Assembly: GCA_029939385.1 (NCBI GenBank)
Contig: JAOZSZ010000020.1
Coordinates: 449 to 12,027 of the forward strand
DNA length: 11,579 bases
Direction of reading: 5' to 3'
Source of the DNA: Pontiella sp.
GTDB taxonomy: Bacteria > Verrucomicrobiota > Kiritimatiellia > Kiritimatiellales > Pontiellaceae
Shown: in pieces, positions 1-7,224 of the stretch
Numbering within the stretch: the stretch's first letter is position 1
Layout of the letters: each line of letters opens with the position of its first letter
The notes under the pieces: model-generated
Databases searched by the model: none
What the model saw: the letters and a program-made list of their open reading frames with translations, nothing else
Told to the model about the DNA's origin: nothing
Made by a program: the position numbers and the translations under genes

Positions 1-388
1 TATAAGGATTCACTCCCATCGTTCCGGTCCCCCTAGAGACTAACAATCGGACCAGCGCATTGGAATGCCCGCCCACCCGAACCGTTTGCACAATGATCTT
101 AGCCATTTCATCAAGTGCCACCGGCAACATAATACCCAATCCATCACACGACCGCTCTAAACGCTCTAAATGATCCCCCAAATTATAGATACTTCCATCG
201 ATACATTTAAAGGACTCAAAAACCCCATCGCCACGATGTACCATATGATCATCCACCGGAACCAACATCATGCTCGGATCCGTTGTTATACAATCCGGCA
301 CCGATGAATACATGGAATAAAGTTTTTGATTAGTTCGTGGCAACCGGCTCAACCAGTCATCGCGATTAACAATTTGTTTCTCAGACAT
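1..388 (-). CDS. PLP-dependent class IV aminotransferase, partial (C-terminus off the left edge)
   Basis: The first 129 residues are visible; the gene runs out of the window at base 1, so only the N-terminal lobe can be judged. Residues 44-58 carry the class IV hallmark, a VDDHMVHRGDGVFES stretch, followed by a hydrophobic strand and a DHLERL segment (72-77). This pattern is shared by branched-chain aminotransferases, D-amino-acid aminotransferases and aminodeoxychorismate lyases. The catalytic PLP lysine would lie beyond the edge, so substrate and activity cannot be assigned. The ATG at 388 is preceded by AGGAGA about 5 nt upstream, a good ribosome binding site. The gene diverges from the UDP-glucuronate decarboxylase gene with 116 bp between the starts. 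Family assignment is firm, the exact member is not. Confidence 0.85.
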   Translation of the reverse strand, partial: MSEKQIVNRDDWLSRLPRTNQKLYSMYSSVPDCITTDPSMMLVPVDDHMVHRGDGVFESFKCIDGSIYNLGDHLERLERSCDGLGIMLPVALDEMAKIIVQTVRVGGHSNALVRLLVSRGTGTMGVNPY

Positions 389-453
389 TTCTTCTCCTGC
401 GTTTAAACACACCTTGAGTATCATCAAAATATCCACGGATTGGAATTTATTTC

Positions 454-481
454 TTGAAGGACTAATGCCACATTGTATGGC
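454..481 (+). promoter_or_regulatory. candidate sigma-70-type promoter for the UDP-glucuronate decarboxylase gene
   Basis: TTGAAG (454-459), a 16-nt spacer, then TATGGC (476-481), lying 23 nt before the start codon at 505 in the divergent intergenic region. The match to -35/-10 consensus is partial and was judged by eye only. A short AT-rich leader with AGAGGA precedes the ATG. Confidence 0.25.
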
Positions 482-504
482 TTCTATTAAAAAGAGGAAT
501 ATAA

Positions 505-1464
505 ATGAAAAACCTACTCAAGAAACGTGTATTAGTAACCGGCGGAGCAGGATTCCTGGGCTCATTCCTTTGCGAGCGACTGCTCAAGGAAGATTGCGAC
601 GTTATCTGCATGGATAACTTTTTCACAGGACGCAAAGCAAATATTGCACACTTGATGGACAATCCTTTTTTCGAACTCATGCGCCACGATGTCACCTTTC
701 CCTTCTTTGTTGAGGTGGATGAAATCTATAATCTCGCCTGCCCTGCCTCTCCCGTTCACTACCAATTCGACCCCGTTCAAACCACGAAAACAAGTGTCCA
801 TGGGGCAATTAATGTATTAGGCCTAGCGAAACGCGTGAAAGCCAAAGTATTTCAGGCTTCCACTTCCGAAGTCTATGGCGATCCCTCCGTCCACCCGCAA
901 CCCGAATCCTATTGGGGCAACGTTAATCCGATTGGCATCCGCTCCTGCTACGATGAAGGCAAGCGTTGCGCCGAAACTCTCTTTTTTGATTACTGGCGCC
1001 AAAATAAGGTACGCATCAAGGTTGCACGCATCTTTAACACCTATGGCCCACGCATGCATCCACACGACGGACGAGTGGTATCCAACTTTATTATGCAAGC
1101 GCTTAAGGGCGAAAACATCACTATTTACGGTGACGGAAAACAAACCCGTTCATTCTGCTATGCAACCGATCTCATTGAAGGATGGATGCGTCTTATGGCC
1201 ACCGGCGATGATGTGACCGGCCCCATCAACTTGGGCAATCCCGGCGAATTCACCATGATCGAACTAGCGGAAAACATTATTGAGTTGACGGGGTCTAAAT
1301 CTAAACTCATTTACGAAGCGCTACCGGAGGACGATCCGAAACAACGCAAACCCGACATCACTCTTGCCAAAGAAAAACTTGGATGGGAACCCACGGTTCC
1401 GTTGCGCGAAGGACTGATCAAGACGATCGAGTATTTTGATGATTTACTAAAGCAACCCAAATAA
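505..1464 (+). CDS. uxs: UDP-glucuronate decarboxylase (UDP-xylose synthase), extended SDR family
   Basis: The predicted reaction is NAD-dependent decarboxylation of UDP-glucuronate to UDP-xylose, a cytoplasmic source of pentose for surface glycans. The 319 residues open with the Rossmann motif TGGAGFLG (12-19). The catalytic set of extended SDRs follows: T120 within the STSEVYGDP segment, then Y149 and K153 in YDEGK. The segments [19 protein letters not shown] (79-97) and [11 protein letters not shown], and the overall length, are typical of bacterial UXS rather than of dTDP-glucose dehydratases or GalE. The ATG at 505 has AGAGGA about 6 nt upstream. It is transcribed alone on this strand, with a minus-strand unit converging on it across a stem-loop. 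The neighbouring DprE-like pair also concerns pentose sugars, which hints at a shared role in envelope polysaccharide. Close relatives such as UDP-apiose/xylose synthases cannot be fully excluded. Confidence 0.9.
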   Translation: MKNLLKKRVLVTGGAGFLGSFLCERLLKEDCDVICMDNFFTGRKANIAHLMDNPFFELMRHDVTFPFFVEVDEIYNLACPASPVHYQFDPVQTTKTSVHGAINVLGLAKRVKAKVFQASTSEVYGDPSVHPQPESYWGNVNPIGIRSCYDEGKRCAETLFFDYWRQNKVRIKVARIFNTYGPRMHPHDGRVVSNFIMQALKGENITIYGDGKQTRSFCYATDLIEGWMRLMATGDDVTGPINLGNPGEFTMIELAENIIELTGSKSKLIYEALPEDDPKQRKPDITLAKEKLGWEPTVPLREGLIKTIEYFDDLLKQPK

Positions 1465-1496
1465 TAAAACTCGAAATGCACTAATTTTTAACTCTA

Positions 1497-1528
1497 CTTT
1501 CAAAAGCTACCTCATGGTAGCTTGAAAG
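1497..1528. terminator. intergenic stem-loop, possible bidirectional terminator
   Basis: AAGCTACC (1504-1511) pairs with GGTAGCTT (1516-1523) across a TCAT loop. After a 2-nt AA bulge the stem continues with CTTTC (1497-1501) against GAAAG (1524-1528). It lies between two convergent genes, where a shared terminator is expected. No proper T-tract follows on either strand, so intrinsic termination is uncertain. Confidence 0.4.
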
Positions 1529-1533
1529 AGGAT

Positions 1534-2265
1534 TTACATCCCCATCTTCTTAAAAATAGACTCGGGAATATGGCGAATGATTAACATGATCCAGCGCCAC
1601 ATCCAAAGTGTATAGACCACGTTTTGCTTCTTTTCTAATCCCTTAAAAACAGCATTTGCCACCTGTTCTGGATCAGCCGTTAACGCAGAAGGAAGCTCTA
1701 AGCTTTCCGTCATTTTGGTGTAACAAAATCCAGGTTTAACGCTCATCACATGCACTCCTGATTGAGCTAAACGATTACGAAGCCCAGAGAGATAAGCAGA
1801 GAAACCCGCCTTCGCGCTGCCGTAGATATAATTACTTTGGCGACCACGATCCCCTGCCACCGAACTAATCCCAGCAATTGATCCTTTACCGCGTTTCTCA
1901 AAATCTTCTGCCACAATATTTAGAATCGAAACCGCTCCCGTATAGTTAACGCCAATCGTTTTTTGAACTTCATTAAAATCGGTACGGGCTAACATCTGAT
2001 CGCCCATATAACCAAAAACACAAATCACAACATCCGGCGGGTTCGCTAGCGAATCATAGAAAGTTCGATGATTCGAAAACTCAAGCGCATCAAACTCCAA
2101 ACTTATGATTTCTATTTTTGAACGCACACGCAAATCACTTGCAATGGGATGAAGTAATTCCATGTTGCGAGCAGCAAGCGTCAGATTCCATCCCTCCGCC
2201 GCATATTTTTTTGCAATCGCCTGTGCCATATCTGACGTTGCTCCAAGTATAAGTATATTCTTCAT
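1534..2265 (-). CDS. DprE2-like short-chain dehydrogenase/reductase
   Basis: The 243 residues form a classical SDR. The N-terminal nucleotide-binding motif is GATSDMA (8-14), a variant of TGxxxGxG characteristic of the DprE2 branch, and the catalytic Ser135, Tyr148 and Lys152 (YGSAK) are in place. The C-terminal 25 or so residues are rich in Trp, Ile and Leu and look amphipathic or membrane-seeking, consistent with a lipid-linked substrate. In mycobacteria DprE2 reduces the 2-keto intermediate made by DprE1 with NAD(P)H, giving decaprenylphosphoryl-arabinose. The DprE1-like gene lies directly upstream on the same strand with a 94-nt gap, which supports a functional pair. The ATG at 2265 has GGAGAG 5 nt upstream. 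SDR membership is certain; the DprE2-type role is inferred from motif and neighbour, and the acceptor lipid is unknown. Confidence 0.82.
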   Translation of the reverse strand: MKNILILGATSDMAQAIAKKYAAEGWNLTLAARNMELLHPIASDLRVRSKIEIISLEFDALEFSNHRTFYDSLANPPDVVICVFGYMGDQMLARTDFNEVQKTIGVNYTGAVSILNIVAEDFEKRGKGSIAGISSVAGDRGRQSNYIYGSAKAGFSAYLSGLRNRLAQSGVHVMSVKPGFCYTKMTESLELPSALTADPEQVANAVFKGLEKKQNVVYTLWMWRWIMLIIRHIPESIFKKMGM

Positions 2266-2359
2266 TTTTTCTCTCCAAACACTTTTTTCATCGCGAGAAT
2301 CCCGAAAGATGAGACCATTTTAGTTTTTCAAAGTTCACTACTCTATTGTTTTTGATGAG

Positions 2360-3697
2360 TTATCCCGTGATCCCAATACGCTTAGATTGTAACGATTCAA
2401 ACTTTGTGTTCCCTTCATTTAACAGGGTAATGGCCTGCCGAAAATCGGCCACATTTGGATAGGTTTTATTAAACATTTCCGCATCCATACGCGAATCCTT
2501 AGCCAGATAAAGGCGGCCACCATAGTCAGCCACCATAGCATCGAGTTCTTTAAACAGATCCATAGCCTTGAGTGAAATCGGAAAATCAAGCGCCAGCGTA
2601 TAGCCTGCCATCGGGAACGACATAAATCCTTCCTGCTCTCCAAACAACTTCAGCACCGCGAGAAACGAACCCAACCCACTCTCTGTAATTCGCTTAAGAA
2701 TTTTTTGCATGCCCTCTCGTCCCGCGGCCTTCGGGATTACAAACTGATACTGCGTAAACCCGCGTTTCCCATAAATCCGGTTCCAATGAGCAATCGCATC
2801 GAGCGGGTAGAAAAAGGCATTATAATCCACGATTGACCGATGCGTCCCGGGGCGGCACTTATTATAGTAGGCCCAGTTGAAAGCCTTCATCGTCAACTTG
2901 TTTAGTGCGAAATTTGGAAAAGCAAAAGGCACACTAAGTTGCAACCCCGGCTTGAGATTCAGCGGCTCATGCTTATGCGAAGCATTCACTAATTCAGAGG
3001 CAGACGCATGCTCCCCCCGCATCATAATACTGCGCCCTAGAGCATCGCCTTTGGCAAGACAGTCGATCCATGCAACCGAATAACTCCAATCACCAGAAGT
3101 CTCAAAACTATCCATGATTTCTGAAAGGTTGGCCGCGCGCAAGGTCTCTTCACGGATATAGGCGGTTTCAATCTTTTTTAGTCGAAACGTGGCCTTTAAA
3201 ATAATCCCCGTCAGCCCCATCCCCCCCACCGTGATCTTAAAGAAATCTGTATTTTCTTCCGGCGAGCAGGTAATGATGGAACCATCGGTACGCATCACAT
3301 CCATGGAGAGAATATGTTGCCCAAATGAGCCGGATACATGATGGTTTTTACCATGTACATCTGCAGCAATTGCACCGCCCAGCGTAATGAGTTTAGTCCC
3401 CGGCGTAACCGGAAGGAACCAACCGCGCGGCACAAACACATCCAAAATTTCTGAAAGCATTACCCCTGACTGGCAAGTCAAGGTTCCGCTCGTGTCATCG
3501 AATGAAAGAAACTTATTAAAGCGGCGCGTTAACAATATGGTTGATTGCAACGAGGCATCGCCATACGATCGGCCGTTGCCAAAGGCAATCATAGAGCCTG
3601 AATTTGATATCTTTTCACGAAGCTGATCCGTCGTATCAAACCCGCTCACTTCGGCCTCAATAATCGGATAGTTTCCCCAGTCTGAAATTTTTCTCAT
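2360..3697 (-). CDS. DprE1-like FAD-dependent oxidoreductase (polyprenyl-phosphoryl ribose 2'-oxidase type)
   Basis: This 445-residue protein belongs to the VAO/PCMH flavoprotein family. FAD-binding segments are GNGRSYGDASLQ (40-51) and GGAIAADVHGKNHHVSGSFG (107-126). The C-terminal substrate domain has WNRIYGKRGFTQYQFVIP (305-322) and YLAKDSRM (397-404), where K400 matches the essential lysine of mycobacterial DprE1. DprE1 oxidises the 2'-hydroxyl of decaprenylphosphoryl-ribose, and DprE2 then reduces the ketone to the arabino epimer. At the position of the mycobacterial benzothiazinone-reactive cysteine (recalled as GWNICVDFP) this protein reads GYTLALDFP, with Ala369. The ATG at 3697 follows AGAGGG by about 5 nt. 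It heads a two-gene unit with the DprE2-like gene and diverges from the cysteine-cluster gene. Alternatives such as other sugar or alditol oxidases are less likely given the neighbour. Confidence 0.87.
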   Translation of the reverse strand: MRKISDWGNYPIIEAEVSGFDTTDQLREKISNSGSMIAFGNGRSYGDASLQSTILLTRRFNKFLSFDDTSGTLTCQSGVMLSEILDVFVPRGWFLPVTPGTKLITLGGAIAADVHGKNHHVSGSFGQHILSMDVMRTDGSIITCSPEENTDFFKITVGGMGLTGIILKATFRLKKIETAYIREETLRAANLSEIMDSFETSGDWSYSVAWIDCLAKGDALGRSIMMRGEHASASELVNASHKHEPLNLKPGLQLSVPFAFPNFALNKLTMKAFNWAYYNKCRPGTHRSIVDYNAFFYPLDAIAHWNRIYGKRGFTQYQFVIPKAAGREGMQKILKRITESGLGSFLAVLKLFGEQEGFMSFPMAGYTLALDFPISLKAMDLFKELDAMVADYGGRLYLAKDSRMDAEMFNKTYPNVADFRQAITLLNEGNTKFESLQSKRIGITG

Positions 3698-3843
3698 ATA
3701 ACCCTCTTCAACATCCGTAATATAGAACTAGCCATAAAAGATTGATGAGAAATGAACCTTCTACATAGGTCAAATATCCCTCATCACTTTTTATCTTTCT
3801 AATAAACTAGGCCAAGGAGAAGAAGGACTCAAGCGGGGAGCGT

Positions 3844-3891
3844 ATGAAACTCCTTTAATGATCCTTTATCATTGGTGCGTCTTGGTTTCAT
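3844..3891. promoter_or_regulatory. nested inverted repeats in the divergent intergenic region (possible operator or leader hairpin)
   Basis: An inner dyad AATGAT-5 nt-ATCATT (3857-3873) is nested in an outer one, ATGAAAC (3844-3850) with GTTTCAT (3885-3891). The whole sits in the 260-bp region 3698-3957 between the DprE1-like gene and the cysteine-cluster gene, about 67 nt before the latter's start. On the minus strand TTGACC (3773-3768) resembles a -35 box for the DprE1-like gene, but no good -10 follows. Otherwise this AT-rich region holds nothing I recognise. Confidence 0.3.
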
Positions 3892-3957
3892 TTTCATCCT
3901 AAGCAAAAAACAAGATGGGTTTCGTGATTGGAATTTTTATGATCTTCACGGCATATT

Positions 3958-4335
3958 ATGGAGATGAGTGTCGTTGAAATTATTTGTAAAAATTGTGGGA
4001 TAGATACCCTATTGAACCGCGAAGCAATATATGACGGCTTTACAAAAATCGGCGAAAAATTAATCTGTTCATCCTGCGGATTCGAATATCCCTCAGAAGA
4101 CGAAGTTCCTTTTAAAAACAAAAAAGTTGAATCCCCAATTTTCACAGAGGCCGACCTTTCTTCTAAGATTAAAGTTTTTAACGAGGGCGAAAATAAGTGT
4201 ATCTGTCGCTATTGCGCCAGTTACACCGTCAATCCTTTCACTCAATTTTGTTCCCTTCGAAACAAGGAAATCCAAGCCACAGATACATGTGATCAATTTG
4301 AGGAAAATAAAGAGAAAACCGATCCTATTCTTTAG
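3958..4335 (+). CDS. small protein with two cysteine clusters, function unknown
   Basis: I do not recognise this 125-residue protein. It has two cysteine modules. The first, residues 10-40, is C10-x2-C13 and C37-x2-C40 (CKNC and CSSC), a typical zinc-ribbon spacing. The second is C83-x2-C86, C98 and C111 (CRYC, FCSL, TDTCDQFE), with a further cysteine at 81. An acidic, lysine-rich linker (about 46-80) joins them, and no membrane segment or signal peptide is seen. Zinc is the likeliest ligand for the first module; for the second either zinc or an iron-sulfur cluster is possible. The start is uncertain: ATG at 3958 or the in-frame ATG at 3964, neither with a strong ribosome binding site. The stop lies 16 nt from the end of the convergent rmuC gene. 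Coding status is supported by the regular CxxC pattern. Confidence 0.7.
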   Translation: MEMSVVEIICKNCGIDTLLNREAIYDGFTKIGEKLICSSCGFEYPSEDEVPFKNKKVESPIFTEADLSSKIKVFNEGENKCICRYCASYTVNPFTQFCSLRNKEIQATDTCDQFEENKEKTDPIL

Positions 4336-4351
4336 ATCTAAAGCGTTCTTC

Positions 4352-5509
4352 CTACTCGCTCACTTCCCGAACATCGTCTCTATCGAGTTCAACCTTCTCA
4401 ATCTTCGTGAAGCGGCTTGTAATTTTTTTGGCCGATTTATTGACATCAAGCACATCTCGATTGGCCTGATCAATATGTGTCGCAAGCTTATCCATCCGCT
4501 CTTGAAAGCGACCAAAGTCTTGAGACAATCTGACCAAATGTTCCTGAATAATATGAACTTGCTGTCGCGTCGCGGCATCCTTGAGTACCGCCCTCGAAGT
4601 CGTCAATACAGCCATCATGGTAGTCGGCGAGGTTAACCAAACACGAGCACGGTGAGCCTCTTCAACCAATTCAGGATAGTGGCCGTGAATTTCAGCAAAT
4701 ACGGCTTCGGCTGGAATAAACATCATTGCGCCATCGGATGTTTCTCCTGAAATAATATATTTAGAGGCAATATCATGAATATGTTTCTTAATATCTCGTC
4801 GGAATTGTTGTTCAGCCGTTTTTCGATCGGCATCACCCAATGTTAAATCAGTCATGCGTTGATAGCTTTCGAGCGGAAATTTGGAGTCGATACAAATGGT
4901 ACCGGTTGGTTCGGGCAAGAATAGGACGCAATCGGCGCGGACGCCGTTGTCGAAAGTGTGCTGCAATGAATAGCTATTTTCCGGTATCATGTTCGAAATC
5001 AGTGCAGAAAGTTGTACTTCACCGAAAGCCCCGCGCGAACGTTTATCGGCAAGCACCTCCTGAAGCGAAACTACATTTTTAGAGAGATCTGCAATCTTCT
5101 CTTGTGCTTTATCAATCAGAGCAAGACGCTTGAGTACATCAGCAAAAACTGAGGTTGTTTTCTCAAAACCTTTATCGAGCCGCTCCTCAACCTTGCCACT
5201 AATTTCGGCCAATCGTCTCTCGTTGGTTTCAATTAACTCTTTAACCCGCTCTCCGAATTGACGGCTGTTCTTTTCGAGGGATTCATCGACTTTCATACGA
5301 ACTGCATCCACATCGTTTCGAAGATCTTTCTCTAATCCTCTAAAAATTTCCTCAATCTTCTGAATTCGGGTTTCACCTTGTTCGGACTGAACACTCCCCT
5401 GCCGATTAAATTCATCCAAGCGAGTATTTAGTTTAGTGTTACCGGTGAGTTGAAGCAGAAGCCCCGCCACCATAAGTATTAGAATAATAGAAACTAGCGC
5501 TGTAAGCAT
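4352..5509 (-). CDS. rmuC: RmuC-family DNA recombination protein (predicted membrane-anchored nuclease)
   Basis: The family takes its name from the E. coli gene whose loss affects inversion at short inverted repeats; a PD-(D/E)XK-like nuclease fold is predicted. With the start at 5509 the protein has 385 residues. Residues 3-21 form one hydrophobic membrane anchor and about 25-157 are a long, charged, heptad-like coiled coil. The conserved core starts at RSRGAFGEVQL (157-167). The candidate metal-binding residues D193 and D208-S-K210 (ICIDSKFPLESY) follow, then the conserved MMFIPAEAVFAEI stretch (262-274). The frame is open to 5614, but the ATG at 5509 has GGAGG 5 nt upstream and puts the membrane segment at the N-terminus as expected, so the longer form is rejected. 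It diverges from the small membrane protein gene and converges with the cysteine-cluster gene. Confidence 0.9.
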   Translation of the reverse strand: MLTALVSIILILMVAGLLLQLTGNTKLNTRLDEFNRQGSVQSEQGETRIQKIEEIFRGLEKDLRNDVDAVRMKVDESLEKNSRQFGERVKELIETNERRLAEISGKVEERLDKGFEKTTSVFADVLKRLALIDKAQEKIADLSKNVVSLQEVLADKRSRGAFGEVQLSALISNMIPENSYSLQHTFDNGVRADCVLFLPEPTGTICIDSKFPLESYQRMTDLTLGDADRKTAEQQFRRDIKKHIHDIASKYIISGETSDGAMMFIPAEAVFAEIHGHYPELVEEAHRARVWLTSPTTMMAVLTTSRAVLKDAATRQQVHIIQEHLVRLSQDFGRFQERMDKLATHIDQANRDVLDVNKSAKKITSRFTKIEKVELDRDDVREVSE

Positions 5510-5740
5510 TAAACCCTCCAAAGATTGGATGTGTAATATGCCGAAACTCCTAGAGATTGGAAAGGCTTGAACGTATGCGGCTGTAATTTGCACCCTTTCG
5601 GCACCTCTAGACAAGATGGTCCATCCATTTAAATAAAAATTCCATCCCCTGTTTTACGCGTGGTATTGGCTGGATTTTTGGATTTAGAGAGTGGTAGTTT
5701 TTATTTTTTCAAGGGAGAGGCGGGTTGGCCAGAGAGACAT

Positions 5741-6115
5741 ATGAATTTTTCCATAAATGACCAAATAGTTAGTACATTCTTCAGCGGACTTATTCCTATA
5801 ATTACATTAATAGGAGTCGGCTACCTCTTTTCGATTCTTCTGGGGGGTATGGCTAAAAAATTTCCTTTTTCTCGCCTGGCTCTAATCGTTTCTCTTTCTC
5901 CACTTAGCTTAGTGCGATTCTTGGACCCAAGCAGTAGCTTTGCACTCTATTTATACGCCATGACCATCGTGATTCTAGGCCTTATTATCGATGGCATTGG
6001 TTATTTACAGAAGCCACAGATTCAAGTGAGCCCCCATGCGAACGTGACTAAAAAAGAGATAGAGGAAGTCACCGAATCTGATCCTAATGTTATTATTTGG
6101 GAAAAAGCGGAGTAG
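5741..6115 (+). CDS. small integral membrane protein, function unknown
   Basis: I do not recognise a family. With the ATG at 5741 the protein has 124 residues and three predicted membrane helices: about 14-36 (FFSGLIPIITLIGVGYLFSI), 43-61 and 66-89. A charged cytosol-like tail (90-124) follows, rich in Lys and Glu. The frame is open upstream to a GTG at 5660, which would add 27 residues, but no ribosome binding site precedes it and the added stretch is not helix-like. A weak GAGAG lies just before the ATG at 5741, and AAGGGAGAGG lies further upstream, so the start remains unsettled. The stop is only 2 nt from the stop of hydE, which converges on it. The 231-bp gap to the rmuC start should hold both promoters; no clear boxes were found. 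The hydrophobic pattern and open frame support it as real, but only moderately. Confidence 0.6.
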   Translation: MNFSINDQIVSTFFSGLIPIITLIGVGYLFSILLGGMAKKFPFSRLALIVSLSPLSLVRFLDPSSSFALYLYAMTIVILGLIIDGIGYLQKPQIQVSPHANVTKKEIEEVTESDPNVIIWEKAE

Positions 6116-6117
6116 TT

Positions 6118-7215
6118 CTATTTTGCGGTTCGTTTGTAAAAGTGAGGAGCGTCTCCCCACTCACCAAAGCCAACGGTTTCTCCAATCCCTTTAATGCGCT
6201 TACTCAAGCAACCCCGACATAGCGATGAGTTTTCATCCGTGCAAGGTTTATCATCATAGAGTTTATATTTTGGACGATAATCGGTTTCCGTGACATTAGG
6301 CATGATCACATTCGCACCACAAAGTAATCCCTGTTCGCGGCCGGTATATTCCAAGGCCTGAAGAGCCGTGGCGGCCGCAATATTGATATCTTTTAATACA
6401 ATTCGGGTCACAGCAATCATCTTGAGACCCAGCACCAATGCATGCTTCTTTTGCTCGTCCGTATAGGGGCGCACCTCCTGCCCCATAGGTGTGTCGGAGT
6501 GTGGGATATATGGTCCCATTCCGACCATATCGACATCCATTCGTTTCAGAAAAAGAAGATCTTCTACCAGATCCTCCATCGTCTGCCCCGGCAAGCCCAT
6601 CATTACCCCGGTTCCAACCTGATAGCCCGTGCGACGGAGCGCGGCTAAACATTCTTTACGCGTCTCAAATAAATGATCTTTCGGATGAAACTTGGCATAC
6701 AGTTCTGGATTAGAGGTTTCAATCCGCAACAAGTAACGGTGCGCGCCAGCCTCGCGCCACCGCCGATAAACGGCCTCGCTCTGTTCTCCCAACGATAATG
6801 TTATGCCCAACTTTCCGTGAGTGGCTTCCCTGATACGCTTCACCACTCGCTCGATCATGGAAATATATTCTTCATCCTGTCGCTCACCCGATTGGATTAC
6901 ACAAGAGCCATACTCGGCCTTATACGCCCAAACAGCTTCTTTAAAGATTTCGTCTTCATCCATCTCAAAGCGTTCAACCGCACGATTGCTTTTGCGAATG
7001 CCGCAGTAGTAGCAATCCTTAATACAGATATTGCTACACTCAATAATTCCACGAAAATAGGCAACCGTTCCTACCTCTCGTTCTTTAATTGCGTAGGCAC
7101 AATCATACAACGCTTGAAGCTCATTCTTATCGGTGATCGATAATAAATCTACCAACTCCTGCGTCGATAGTTGTTCTCCCGCTTTTGCCCGTTCCAAAAT
7201 CTTGCTAATCCGCAT
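6118..7215 (-). CDS. hydE: [FeFe]-hydrogenase maturase HydE (radical SAM)
   Basis: HydE is a radical-SAM enzyme that acts on the Fe(CO)2(CN)-cysteine synthon produced by HydG on the way to the H-cluster 2Fe subcluster. The 365 residues are normal for the family. The [4Fe-4S] SAM-cluster motif is C64-x3-C68-x2-C71 (CIKDCYYC). The accessory-cluster motif CX7CX2C is also present (C325, C333, C336); it occurs in some but not all HydE proteins and is not needed for maturation in those studied. Residues 50-63 (TVAYFRGIIECSNI) match the family's approach to the cluster. BioB is the closest paralogous family, but the neighbours settle the call. It is the last gene of the operon, 9 nt after hydG, with AAGGA about 7 nt before the ATG. 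No terminator is visible after the stop. Confidence 0.95.
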   Translation of the reverse strand: MRISKILERAKAGEQLSTQELVDLLSITDKNELQALYDCAYAIKEREVGTVAYFRGIIECSNICIKDCYYCGIRKSNRAVERFEMDEDEIFKEAVWAYKAEYGSCVIQSGERQDEEYISMIERVVKRIREATHGKLGITLSLGEQSEAVYRRWREAGAHRYLLRIETSNPELYAKFHPKDHLFETRKECLAALRRTGYQVGTGVMMGLPGQTMEDLVEDLLFLKRMDVDMVGMGPYIPHSDTPMGQEVRPYTDEQKKHALVLGLKMIAVTRIVLKDINIAAATALQALEYTGREQGLLCGANVIMPNVTETDYRPKYKLYDDKPCTDENSSLCRGCLSKRIKGIGETVGFGEWGDAPHFYKRTAK

Positions 7216-7224
7216 GGGGTTTCC

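Noticed and set aside
390-400. The string CGCAGGAGAAG before the aminotransferase start (minus strand) and a near copy at 11501-11511 (plus strand)
   Set aside because: Eleven bases, one copy being a plain Shine-Dalgarno region; the other is on the strand opposite to its operon. Most likely chance.
2266-2359. Weak CATC/GATG hairpin between the DprE1-like and DprE2-like genes
   Set aside because: The stem has a mismatch and on the coding strand it is followed by A residues, not U, so it is not an intrinsic terminator.
4127-4636. A 169-codon plus-strand frame covering the end of the cysteine-cluster gene and the antisense of rmuC
   Set aside because: It straddles two better-supported genes in the wrong frame or strand and has no domain features.
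5510-5614. N-terminal extension of RmuC by 35 residues
   Set aside because: The ATG at 5509 has a GGAGG site and places the membrane anchor at the N-terminus as in the family.
6144-6168. GTGAG/CTCAC stem just after the convergent stops
   Set aside because: It needs a 4-nt bulge, lies inside the hydE coding sequence, and has no T-tract, so it is not a credible terminator.
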